Source: an uncultured Clostridia bacterium (lineage in GTDB: Bacteria > Bacillota > Clostridia > Christensenellales > Borkfalkiaceae). From it: DNA of 64,000 nt. The notes beneath the pieces were generated by a model that was given only the letters and a program-made list of their open reading frames with translations, was not told the origin of the DNA and did not search any database. Positions 30,046 to 38,348 of this stretch are shown here, piece by piece (position 1 is the first letter of the stretch; the number at the start of each line of letters is the position of its first letter). Location of the stretch: positions 1-64,000 of the forward strand of contig CALVXB010000010.1 of assembly GCA_944368775.1 (NCBI GenBank). Reading direction: 5' to 3'. A program made the translations under genes and the position numbers.

Positions 30046-30606
30046 TCACACCGTAAATTTTTGGCGGGAGCGCAGCGCGTTCCACAGGATGAGCATGGCG
30101 GCGGAGCCGACGCAGCTTGCCGCGAGGTAGATGCCGCCGACCAGGTCTTCGACGGTATAGGTGCGCACTTCAACGACCGTGTATACGCCTTCACTTTCTG
30201 TAAAGCGGTACTGCACGTCGACGGGGATGGATACCATGCCGCCCAGGCCCATATCCCCGTAGCGCACGTTGTACACCGCGCGGCCGTCCGCCGTGTAGCC
30301 GAGGAAGGGGGCGGAAAGGATGATCTGCCGGATCTGCACGTCGGAGGAAATCGTGCTTTCTCCCCCTTCGGGGAGGGAGGCCTCACTGTCGGAAGCGAAG
30401 ATCCAGGCTTCGTTTTCCAGCCTCTGCGCCCAGAACCCGCTGCCGACGGGCGTCGGCTCCTCTTCGCGGATGCCGCTCAGATCGAGCACATATTCGCCCG
30501 CGGGGATATCGGTATCGAGATGGAGATTGTACTCTTCCTCCCATACGAGGGTGTGCATATGTGTGAGGACTTCCTGCGCGCTTCCCGAAACGAGGGGAGT
30601 GCTCAC
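30046..30606 (-). CDS. Exported, C-terminally membrane-anchored protein of unknown family, start codon apparently lost
   Basis: The first usable start is GTG 30606, giving 186 residues. But the frame continues upstream as KKSAYKKSGGAAALLIAAC..., a clear signal-peptide pattern, with no ATG, GTG or TTG before it. The frame stays open back to the stop of the PurF-like gene at 30787. A beta-rich domain (about 10-140) and one C-terminal helix (GGIYLAASCVGSAAMLILW) before a basic tail suggest a type I membrane protein. No Shine-Dalgarno precedes GTG 30606. Either the 5' end was lost in the rearrangement that made the 24-bp repeat at 30686-30733, or translation starts unusually. No family recognised. 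Confidence 0.55.
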   Translation of the reverse strand: MSTPLVSGSAQEVLTHMHTLVWEEEYNLHLDTDIPAGEYVLDLSGIREEEPTPVGSGFWAQRLENEAWIFASDSEASLPEGGESTISSDVQIRQIILSAPFLGYTADGRAVYNVRYGDMGLGGMVSIPVDVQYRFTESEGVYTVVEVRTYTVEDLVGGIYLAASCVGSAAMLILWNALRSRQKFTV

Positions 30607-30685
30607 GGTCGGGTGGGCGGGGACGAGGATGCAGGCGGCGATCAGCAGGGCAGCCGCCCCGCCGCTCTTTTTGTAAGCTGATTTT

Positions 30686-30733
30686 TTATAAAAGGACGGG
30701 CGCGCCGTGTTATAAAAGGACGGGCGCGCCGTG
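30686..30733. repeat. Perfect 24-bp tandem duplication including a terminator arm
   Basis: 30686-30709 and 30710-30733 are identical (ttataaaaggacgggcgcgc plus cgtg). On the minus strand each copy contains the 3' arm and T-tract of the terminator of the PurF-like gene. Confidence 0.95.
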
Positions 30734-30745
30734 CGGCGCGCCCGT
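30711..30745 (-). terminator. Terminator of the PurF-like gene
   Basis: On the minus strand an 11-bp stem (acgggcgcgcc / ggcgcgcccgt, GCAC loop) is followed by ccttttata. Confidence 0.8.
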
Positions 30746-30786
30746 AGCGTATTCTTCTTTTCTCCCGCTGCGGCTGCGGGGGCGGC

Positions 30787-32190
30787 TCACTTTTTGCCGT
30801 TCCAGCAGTAGGTGCAGCACTTGCAGGCGGGCAGGCCGGTCGCTTCGAGCATGTCGTCGAGGCGGTGGTAGCGCAGCGAGGTGAAGCGCAGGTCGGCGCG
30901 GATCTTTTCGATCATCGCGGCGTACTCGGCAGAGTCGGGGTCGGTATAGGCGGCCAGCCGCTCGGCGGTCATTTCCCCCTCCAGCTCGGCGATCTTGCGC
31001 CGCGCGATCAGCTCCATCTCCGTCGTCGAGCGTGAAAAGTTGAGGTAGGGGCAGCCGTACAGCAGGGGCGGGCAGGCGAGGCGGATGTGCAGCTCCTTTG
31101 CGCCCGTTCCGTACAAAAACTGCGCCGTGCCGCGAAGCTGCGTGCCGCGCACGAGCGAGTCGTCGATGAGTACGAGGCGCTTGCCTTTGATGAGCGAGGC
31201 GATGGGCACCAGCTTCATGTGCGCGATGAGGTCGCGCTTGCTCTGCGTGGGCGGCATAAAGGAGCGCGGCCACGTCGGCGTGTATTTGACGAAGGGGCGG
31301 GAGAGGGGAATGCCCGAGCTGTTGGCGTAGCCGACGGCGTGCGCCGTGCCCGAGTCGGGCAGGCCCGCAACGCTGTCTGCGGAGACGTCGTCGCGGCGGG
31401 CGAGCGCGTCGCCGCAGCGGTAGCGCATCTCCTCGACGTTCAGCCCCTCGTAGCAGGAGGCGGTATAGCCGTAGTAGATCCACAAAAAGGTGCAGATCTT
31501 GGTCTCGCTGCCCGGCGGGCTGATCTGCTCGACCCCCTCGGGGGTGATGAACACGATCTCGCCGGGGCCGAGCTCGCGGTCGGGCTCGTAGCCGAGGTTG
31601 AGGTAGGCGAAGGACTCGAAGGTGACGCACCGCGCGTCCGCCTTGCGCCCGAGCACGACGGGCGTGCGGCCCATGCGGTCGCGCGCGGCGTAGATGCCGC
31701 CCGGCACGAGGATGAGGATAGACATGGATCCGTCGATCACGCTCTGGGCGTAGCGGATGCCCTCGGGGATGCTGTCTCTGCGGTTGATGAGCGCCGCCAC
31801 CAGCTCCGTCGCGTTGATGCTGCCGCCGCTCATCTCGAGGAAGTGCGTCGTGCCCGCCTCAAACTCGTCTTTGACGAGCGCGTCCATGTTGTTGATGCGC
31901 CCGACCGTCACGATGGCGAAGTTGCCCAGGTGCGAGCGCACCAAAAGGGGCTGCGGCTCGCTGTCAGAGATGCAGCCGATGCCGACGCTTCCGTGCATCT
32001 CCAAAAAGTCCCGCTCGAACTTGGTGCGGAAGGGGGAGTTTTCGATGTTGTGGATGGCGCGGTCGAATCCCTTTTCGCCGTACACCGCCATGCCGCCGCG
32101 GCGGGTGCCGAGGTGCGAGTGGTAGTCGGTGCCGAAAAACAGGTCGAACACGCAGTCTTGTTTGGAAGCCACGCCGAAGAAACCGCTCAA
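30787..32190 (-). CDS. Amidophosphoribosyltransferase-like protein lacking the N-terminal catalytic Cys
   Basis: 467 residues with an Ntn-hydrolase glutaminase domain (about 1-230) and a type I phosphoribosyltransferase domain carrying the PRPP loop LVLIDDSLVRGTQLRG. In genuine PurF the mature protein begins Cys-Gly-(I/V). Here it begins Met-Ser-Gly-Phe-Phe-Gly, with Ser where the nucleophile should be. The start is TTG 32190, set by GGGAGG ten bases upstream and by the SGFFGV motif; codons further upstream look non-coding. A Cys-rich C-terminus (CKCCTYCW) could hold a metal cluster. It stands alone, away from purine genes. It may be an ammonia-dependent or repurposed paralogue. Confidence 0.8.
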   Translation of the reverse strand: MSGFFGVASKQDCVFDLFFGTDYHSHLGTRRGGMAVYGEKGFDRAIHNIENSPFRTKFERDFLEMHGSVGIGCISDSEPQPLLVRSHLGNFAIVTVGRINNMDALVKDEFEAGTTHFLEMSGGSINATELVAALINRRDSIPEGIRYAQSVIDGSMSILILVPGGIYAARDRMGRTPVVLGRKADARCVTFESFAYLNLGYEPDRELGPGEIVFITPEGVEQISPPGSETKICTFLWIYYGYTASCYEGLNVEEMRYRCGDALARRDDVSADSVAGLPDSGTAHAVGYANSSGIPLSRPFVKYTPTWPRSFMPPTQSKRDLIAHMKLVPIASLIKGKRLVLIDDSLVRGTQLRGTAQFLYGTGAKELHIRLACPPLLYGCPYLNFSRSTTEMELIARRKIAELEGEMTAERLAAYTDPDSAEYAAMIEKIRADLRFTSLRYHRLDDMLEATGLPACKCCTYCWNGKK

Positions 32191-32260
32191 AGTATGTTTG
32201 CCTCCCGATATGTTTTTCTTTGGTTCCCGCCCGCCGCAAGGGGCATAGCGGAATGGCAAT

Positions 32261-32289
32261 AGTATAGCATAAACGCGCGCAAATGTCAG
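32261..32289 (-). promoter_or_regulatory. Promoter of the PurF-like gene
   Basis: Minus strand CTGACA (32284-32289), 17 bp, TATACT (32261-32266). Confidence 0.75.
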
Positions 32290-32512
32290 CCGTTTTGGCC
32301 TCCTTCCCGCCGAAAAGCCCGCCCGCCGCGCAAAAATTTTCCGCTCTCACAGGCGCCTGCCGCGCAATTTTTTCCGCCCCCGCCGCCGCAGAGCGCGCCC
32401 CTCGCCCGCCCGCACCGCGCCGCGCGCGCGGCCTCGCGCGGGCAATTCTTTTATCCAATTACAGGCGCGCTCATATGCGCCGCGGCTATGCAAAATAATG
32501 CAAAAGAGATAT

Positions 32513-32542
32513 TTGACAAAACGTATTCGGCGGGTTTATAAT
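32513..32542 (+). promoter_or_regulatory. Promoter of the flavodoxin-like / aldo-keto reductase operon
   Basis: Perfect TTGACA (32513-32518), 18 bp, perfect TATAAT (32537-32542). The 32290-32512 stretch between the divergent promoters is Cys/Gly-poor GC-rich filler with no gene. Confidence 0.88.
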
Positions 32543-32598
32543 GATAACAGATATGGTGCGGCGTGCCGCCGCACAGACAGATCGGGAGGTCAAAAATC

Positions 32599-33216
32599 AT
32601 GAAAGTACTGCTTGTCAACGGGAGCCCGCACGAGGCGGGCTGCACGGCGGCGGCGCTCGCCGAAGTCGAGCGCGCGCTGCACGAGGAAAATATCCAGACG
32701 GAGCGCTTCTTCATCGGCAACAAGCCGGTCGCAGACTGCATCGGCTGCGGCAAATGTCGCGAGACAGGCCGCTGCGTCTTTGACGACGTCGTCAACCGGC
32801 TTTGCGAAGAGGCCGCTTCCTGCGACGGCTTCATCTTCGGCTCGCCCGTCTACTACGCCCACCCCAGCGCCCGCCTGCTCGCGGTGATGGACCGCGCCTT
32901 CTATTCGGGCGGCAAAAACTTTATGTTCAAGCCCGCCGCCGCCGTGCTCAGCGCCCGCCGCGCCGGCCAGCCCGCCTCGATGGACGTGATCAACAAGCAC
33001 TTTTCCATCTGCTCGATGCCCATCGTTTCTTCCACCTATTGGAACCACGTGTTCGGCAACACGCCCGCAGAGGTCGCGCAGGACAAAGAGGGGCTGATGA
33101 CCATGTACAATCTCGGCAAAAACATGGCGTGGCTGCTGCGCTGCATTGCGCTCGGCAAAGAAAACGGCGTCAATGCCCCGCACAACGAAAAGGTCAAGAC
33201 CAACTTTGCAAGGTGA
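32599..33216 (+). CDS. Flavodoxin-fold NAD(P)H-dependent FMN oxidoreductase
   Basis: 205 residues. The FMN phosphate loop is LVNGSPHEAGCTAAAL at the N-terminus, and GSPVYYAHPSARL contacts the isoalloxazine. A CIGCGKCRETGRC motif (about residues 48-60) is typical of the iron-sulfur flavoprotein/azoreductase-like group and may bind a 4Fe-4S cluster. It is followed after 11 bp by an iron-sulfur aldo/keto reductase gene, suggesting a joint redox function. ATG 32599 follows gggagg. Confidence 0.85.
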   Translation: MKVLLVNGSPHEAGCTAAALAEVERALHEENIQTERFFIGNKPVADCIGCGKCRETGRCVFDDVVNRLCEEAASCDGFIFGSPVYYAHPSARLLAVMDRAFYSGGKNFMFKPAAAVLSARRAGQPASMDVINKHFSICSMPIVSSTYWNHVFGNTPAEVAQDKEGLMTMYNLGKNMAWLLRCIALGKENGVNAPHNEKVKTNFAR

Positions 33217-33227
33217 GGGAGGGCGCG

Positions 33228-34367
33228 ATGATCTATAAAGCCTTCCAAAACGAAAAGCTGTCCGCGCTCGGCTTCGGATCGATGCGCCTGCCCGTCAAGG
33301 GGGGCGTGTACGCGGATATCGACGAGCGCGCGACGGCGGAGATGGTCGACTACGCGATGGCGCACGGCGTCAACTACTTCGACACCGCCTGGGGCTACCA
33401 CGACGGCGCCTCCGAGCGGGTGATGGGAAAGATCCTCTCCGCCTACCCGCGCACGAGCTACAACCTCGCCTCCAAATTCCCCGGCTACGACCTTAGCAAC
33501 ATGGGCAAGGTCGAGGCCATCTTCGAGGAGCAGCTCAAAAAGTGCGGCGTCGAGTACTTCGACTTCTATCTCTTCCACAACGTGTGCGAGATGAACATCG
33601 ACGCCTACCTCGACGACGCCCGCTACGGCATCTATACATACCTCAAAAAGCAGAAGGAGAATGGCCGCATCCGCCACCTCGGCTTTTCGGCGCACGGCGC
33701 GTACGGCGTCAACGAGCGCTTTTTGCAGGCGTACGGCAAGGATATGGAGTTCTGTCAGCTGCAGCTCAACTACCTCGACTGGACCTTCCAGGACGCCAAG
33801 CGCAAGGTCGAGTTGGTGCGCAGCTACGGCCTGCCCGTGTGGGTGATGGAGCCGCTGCGCGGCGGCAAGCTCGCCAGCCTTCCCGCCGAGGCGGAAAAAA
33901 CGCTCAGGGCGCTCCGCCCGGGCGAGAGCATCCCCGCCTGGGCATTCCGCTTTTTGCAGACGCTGCCCGAGGTGTGCGTCACCCTCTCGGGCATGTCGAA
34001 TTTCGCGCAGGTCAAAGAGAACATCGACATCTTCTCCGTCGACCGCCCGCTGAGCAAGGAGGAGTGGAACGCTCTGCAGGGCATCGCCCGCGCGATGACG
34101 GGCAAGGGCACGCTGCCCTGCACCGGCTGCCGCTACTGCACCAGCCACTGCCCCAAGGGGCTGGATATCCCCAAGCTGATCGAGCAGTACAACGAGCACA
34201 GCTTTACGGGCGGCGGCTTCCTCGCGCCCATGTATATCGGCACCCTGCCCGAGGACAAGCGCCCGAGCGCCTGCATCGGCTGCCGCAGCTGCGAAAAGGT
34301 GTGCCCGCAGCAGATCAAAATTTCTGAAATGATGAAGGATTTCGCCGCCCGCCTGCAGCAGGCGTAA
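33228..34367 (+). CDS. Aldo/keto reductase with C-terminal 4Fe-4S ferredoxin motifs
   Basis: 379 residues. The N-terminal barrel (LGFGSMRLPV, NYFDTAWGYHDG with the catalytic Asp and Tyr) is followed by a C-terminal domain with two cluster motifs, CTGCRYCTSHCP (about 305) and CIGCRSCEKVCP (about 350). This is the common clostridial ferredoxin-linked aldo/keto reductase class; the substrate is unknown. Its ribosome site gagggagg overlaps the end of the preceding gene's stop region. Confidence 0.9.
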   Translation: MIYKAFQNEKLSALGFGSMRLPVKGGVYADIDERATAEMVDYAMAHGVNYFDTAWGYHDGASERVMGKILSAYPRTSYNLASKFPGYDLSNMGKVEAIFEEQLKKCGVEYFDFYLFHNVCEMNIDAYLDDARYGIYTYLKKQKENGRIRHLGFSAHGAYGVNERFLQAYGKDMEFCQLQLNYLDWTFQDAKRKVELVRSYGLPVWVMEPLRGGKLASLPAEAEKTLRALRPGESIPAWAFRFLQTLPEVCVTLSGMSNFAQVKENIDIFSVDRPLSKEEWNALQGIARAMTGKGTLPCTGCRYCTSHCPKGLDIPKLIEQYNEHSFTGGGFLAPMYIGTLPEDKRPSACIGCRSCEKVCPQQIKISEMMKDFAARLQQA

Positions 34368-34498
34368 GCGGCCCCGCAGACAGGTTGCCCCTCTTTTTGC
34401 AATAAAAGAGAAGAAGGGCCGCGCGCGGCCGCGCCGGGCGCCCTTGTTCCGCGCCCTTGCCTCGCGCCATAAAAACCGTGAAGGAGAACAAAGAAAAC

Positions 34499-35074
34499 AT
34501 GATCGAAAATATCTTGCAACAGAGAAGCGTCCGCGCCCGCACCCGCATCACCGTCAAAACGGTGCTCGCGGCGGGGCTGGTCGCGCTGGCGGTGCTGCTG
34601 CCCCAGCTCGTCCACGTCGCGCTGGGCGCGCCGGGCGGCGTGCGCTGGCTGCCCATGTACCTGCCCGTGCTGCTCGCCGGCTGCCTGCTCGGCCCCGCGT
34701 GGGGGCTGGGCGTGGGGGTGCTCTCCTCGCTGTGCAGCTTCGCGCTGACCTCCCTTTGGGGGGCGGCGATGCCCGCCGCCGCCCGCCTGCCGTACATGGT
34801 CGTCGAGCTCGCCGTGTTTGCGGCGGTGTCCGGCGCATTCTCCAAAAAGATCGCCGAAAACGCATGGGCCGCCTTCCCTGCCGTGCTGCTCGCGCAGGTC
34901 GCGGGCAGGCTGGTATTCCTCGCCGTCGCCGCCGTATTCCAAAGCGTATCCTCGCTGTCTGCCGCGCTCGTGTGGTCGCAGATCGAGACCGGCCTCGTCG
35001 GGCTCGTATTGCAGGCGGTCGTCGCCCCGCTGCTCGTCATCGGCGTGCGCGCCCTGCTCCGCCGCGAACGGTGA
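34499..35074 (+). CDS. ECF transporter S component, substrate unknown
   Basis: 191 residues with five to six hydrophobic helices after a basic N-terminus. The block WLPMYLPVLLAGCLLGPAWGLGVGVLSSL and the Ala/Gly-rich helices are typical of small vitamin-binding S subunits of energy-coupling-factor importers. No riboswitch or pathway gene nearby reveals the ligand. ATG 34499 has aaggag twelve bases upstream. A strong terminator follows. Confidence 0.75.
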   Translation: MIENILQQRSVRARTRITVKTVLAAGLVALAVLLPQLVHVALGAPGGVRWLPMYLPVLLAGCLLGPAWGLGVGVLSSLCSFALTSLWGAAMPAAARLPYMVVELAVFAAVSGAFSKKIAENAWAAFPAVLLAQVAGRLVFLAVAAVFQSVSSLSAALVWSQIETGLVGLVLQAVVAPLLVIGVRALLRRER

Positions 35075-35112
35075 GCGGAAGGGTGTAGCGCTTAAAAAAA
35101 ATACGTCCGCGT

Positions 35113-35151
35113 GCGCGCGGCGCTCTTTTGAGCGCCGCGCGCCTTTTGTTT
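35113..35151 (+). terminator. Terminator of the ECF S gene
   Basis: A perfect 13-bp stem (gcgcgcggcgctc / gagcgccgcgcgc) with a TTTT loop is followed by cttttgttt. Confidence 0.9.
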
Positions 35152-35312
35152 GCCCGCCGTTTTGCCCGCGGGCGGCGCGCAGTCGCCGCCCGCAGAAAGG
35201 GGAGCGGGGCGGCGGCGCGCCTTCTTCCCCCAAAAAGCGCATATTTTTGCGCCCTTTGCGGATACTGCGGCAGGAGGGGATGCCCTCATTTTACGATAGA
35301 GAGGTACCGCAA

Positions 35313-38300
35313 ATGCAAAATACATCCGCGGCGCGGCCGCTTGTGTCCGTCGTCGTGCCCGTGTTCAAGACGCAGGCGCTGCTGCCCCGCTGTTTAGACA
35401 GCCTGCTCGGACAGAGCCTGCAAGAGATCGAAGTCATCTGCGTGGACGACGCCAGCCCCGACGGCTGCGCCGCCATCCTCGCAGGTTACGCCGCGCGCGA
35501 TGCGCGCGTGCGCGTCGTCACCCACCAAAAGAACGAGGGGCTGTTCCGCGCCCGCATCAGCGGCATCCGCGCCGCCCGCGGCGAATACGTCGCCTTTGTC
35601 GACAGCGACGACTACGTCAATCTCGACTGCTACCGCGCCGCCCTCGACGCCGCCGCGGGCGCGGACATGACGGTGCTGCACACCGTGCACGAGGACGCGG
35701 CCGGCAGCCGCTACATCCACCCGCGCTACGCCTTTTACCGCTTCGACGACTGCGCCGGCGACCTGTTTTCTCGCTTCTTCGAGCAGCGGGGGCTGTGCTT
35801 TACATGGCACACCGTCTGGAACAAAGTGTACCGCCGCGCCCTGTTCGAGCGCGCGCTGCCCTACCTGGAGGCGCTCGAGGGGCACCTGATCATGGCGGAG
35901 GACCTGTGCTTTTCCGCCGTGCTCTTCTACTTCGCCCGCACCATTTCCTTTTCCGAGTACAGCTGGTACTTTTACTACCAGCACGCGGGCGCGAGCACTT
36001 CGCTCGCGGGCGGCTTTCATAAATACGTCAAAAACATCGACGACTTGCGCCGCGCCTTCGCCTTTACCGAAGATTTTTTGCACAAGGTGCGCGCTTCCGA
36101 AAAAATTTTTGAAGATTTTGTCGCGTGGCGGGGCCTCTACGGCAGGTTCTGGGCAGAAAACGTCAAAAACGGAAATTTAAGCGGGAACGAGCTGCGCGCC
36201 CTGCAGCCCCGCCTGCGCGCCGCCTTCGGCGAACAGCCGACGCTGCCCGCCCCGCACGAGTCCTTCTTTTACGGCAAAACGAGCCCCTTCGACGCCCGCT
36301 ACGTGCAGCTATCCGATTACCTCTGCACCCTCGGCGAGGGCGACTACGTCAGCTTCGACATCTTCGACACCCTGCTCGTGCGCCCCTTTTACGAGCCGAA
36401 GGACCTCTTCCGCCTGCTCGACGCCCCCTTCGCCGCCGATTTTGACTGCGACGTGCCCTTCCATGTGCTGCGCGTCAAAAGCGAGGAGATCGCGCGGCAG
36501 GCTGCGCTGGGGGAGGAGGTGGACATCGACGCCATCTACGACGCGATGGCAGACAGCTTCCGCCTCGACCGCGCCGCCCTGCAAAAGATGCAGGAAAAGG
36601 AGCTCGCCGCCGAGCTGCGCTTTTGCGCGCCCCGCCGCAGCGCGCGCAACCTCTTCCGTTTGCTCCGCCGCCGCGGCGCGCACATCCTGCTCATCTCCGA
36701 CATCTACCTGCCCCGCCCGTTCATGGAAAAATTGCTCGCGCGCAATGGCTATACGGGCTACGAAAAGCTCTTCCTCTCCTGCGAGAGCGGGGCGACCAAG
36801 CGCACGGGCAGCCTGTTCCGCGCCGCCGCCCTCGCCTGCGGCGTCGAGCCGGGGCGCATCCTGCACATCGGCGATAATTGGGAGAGCGACGTCCTGCGCG
36901 CCGAAGAGGCGGGCGTGCGCACCTTCTTTTTCGCGCGCACCGTCGACTGCCTGCTGCAGCGCATCTCCGACATCCCCTCCACCCCCATGTACCGCGACTT
37001 TCTGCACCCGTCTGGCACCGTCAACGGCTCGGTCGCGCTCGAGCGGCTGGGTGTGCGCTGCAGTCTCGCCGTCATCGCCAACCGCCTGTTCGACGACCCC
37101 TTCCGCAGCTACCCCGCCGGCTCCGTATTCGGGCACGACGCGCAGTTTTTCGGCTGCGCCGCGCTGGGCATGCACCTGCTCGCGCTGACGCAGTGGATCC
37201 GCCGCGAAGGGGGAGAAAAGGTGCGCTTCTTCGCGCGCGACGGCTACCTGCCCCTGCGCGCCTATCGCCTGCTGTACGGCGAGGAGGGAACGGACTACCT
37301 GCACCTCTCCCGCCGCGCCCTGCTGCCGCTGACGCTGCTGCTGGGCGGGGGCACCGCGCTGTTCGAGGCGAACGTCGCCCCGGGCGAAACGCCCCGCTCC
37401 CTCTGCGCGCTGCTGCGCCCGCTGCTCAAGCCCGCCTTCGCCCGCCGCGCGGCGGAGGGTCGCTTTGCGGAGGGGCGCTTGGCGGCGGGCGTCCGCTTCG
37501 AGGCGGACCGCCCCTTCGCGGGGGAGGGAGAGCTGCGCGCCTTCGTGTCCGCGGCGGTGCTTCCAAACCTCTCGCGCGGCGGCTGCGCCCGCTACCGCGC
37601 CGCACTCAAAACGTACTTTTCCGCGCGGCTGGAGGAGGGCATCGCCTGCTTCGACGTCGGCTACAGCGGCCGCACGCTGTATATCCTCGCCAAGCTGACC
37701 GGCCTGCCCCTGCGCGGGCTGTTCGTGCACGAGTACGGCGACGCGCCCCACCCGCTGCTCGCCGCGCGCGGCGTTTCCGTCAAGACATTCTACGAGTTCG
37801 CCCCCTCGGTGGCGGGGCACATCCGCGAGCTGCTCTTATCCGGCGTCGCCCCCTCCTGCATCGGCTACGCGGTGGGGGAGGGCGGCGCGCAGCCGGTGTT
37901 CGAGCCCGCCTACCTGCACTACGCGGCGGCGTTTACCCTGCGCTGCGTGCAGGAGGCCGCCCTCGGCTTCGTCGCCGATATGCGCCGCACCTTCGGGGAG
38001 GATCTTGAATTTCTCTCGCTGCGCCCGCTCGAGGCCTCCGCCCCGCTCGAGTACTGCCTGCTCTACGCCGCGGAGGAGGACAGGGCGCTCTTTTCCCCCG
38101 TCGCCTTTGAAGACAGGATGTACACCGGCAAAGAGCCCTCCCTGCTCGTCGACCTCTGGCGGCGGGACGTCGGCTTCTTCCTGCACAACGCGCCCGCGCA
38201 GGCACCCTTCGCACCGCCCGCCCCGCCCGCGCAGGCAGGTCCGCCCGCCGCGCTGCACGGCCAGCCGCGCTGGAAAAAGGCGGTCTACTATTGGCTGTTC

Positions 38301-38348
38301 GACAGAGATACCTTTCGCCGCAAGCTGCGCGGGGAGGATAAAAAGTGA
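35313..38348 (+). CDS. GT2 glycosyltransferase fused to HAD-like domain, polysaccharide synthesis
   Basis: 1011 residues. Residues about 8-300 form a GT-A family 2 transferase (VSVVVPVFKTQALLPRCLDSL; VDSDDY as the DxD motif; AEDLCFS). Residues about 345-560 are a HAD-like module (SFDIFDTLLVRP nucleophile Asp, LLISDIYLP, HIGDNWESDV). The C-terminal about 400 residues carry the VRFFARDGYLPLRAYRLL and FDVGYSGRTLYIL blocks found in capsule and rhamnan cluster proteins. ATG 35313 has gagaggt upstream; ATG 35280 is also in frame but sits right on a GGAGGGG. Its last codons overlap the next gene's GTG start. Confidence 0.83.
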   Translation: MQNTSAARPLVSVVVPVFKTQALLPRCLDSLLGQSLQEIEVICVDDASPDGCAAILAGYAARDARVRVVTHQKNEGLFRARISGIRAARGEYVAFVDSDDYVNLDCYRAALDAAAGADMTVLHTVHEDAAGSRYIHPRYAFYRFDDCAGDLFSRFFEQRGLCFTWHTVWNKVYRRALFERALPYLEALEGHLIMAEDLCFSAVLFYFARTISFSEYSWYFYYQHAGASTSLAGGFHKYVKNIDDLRRAFAFTEDFLHKVRASEKIFEDFVAWRGLYGRFWAENVKNGNLSGNELRALQPRLRAAFGEQPTLPAPHESFFYGKTSPFDARYVQLSDYLCTLGEGDYVSFDIFDTLLVRPFYEPKDLFRLLDAPFAADFDCDVPFHVLRVKSEEIARQAALGEEVDIDAIYDAMADSFRLDRAALQKMQEKELAAELRFCAPRRSARNLFRLLRRRGAHILLISDIYLPRPFMEKLLARNGYTGYEKLFLSCESGATKRTGSLFRAAALACGVEPGRILHIGDNWESDVLRAEEAGVRTFFFARTVDCLLQRISDIPSTPMYRDFLHPSGTVNGSVALERLGVRCSLAVIANRLFDDPFRSYPAGSVFGHDAQFFGCAALGMHLLALTQWIRREGGEKVRFFARDGYLPLRAYRLLYGEEGTDYLHLSRRALLPLTLLLGGGTALFEANVAPGETPRSLCALLRPLLKPAFARRAAEGRFAEGRLAAGVRFEADRPFAGEGELRAFVSAAVLPNLSRGGCARYRAALKTYFSARLEEGIACFDVGYSGRTLYILAKLTGLPLRGLFVHEYGDAPHPLLAARGVSVKTFYEFAPSVAGHIRELLLSGVAPSCIGYAVGEGGAQPVFEPAYLHYAAAFTLRCVQEAALGFVADMRRTFGEDLEFLSLRPLEASAPLEYCLLYAAEEDRALFSPVAFEDRMYTGKEPSLLVDLWRRDVGFFLHNAPAQAPFAPPAPPAQAGPPAALHGQPRWKKAVYYWLFDRDTFRRKLRGEDKK

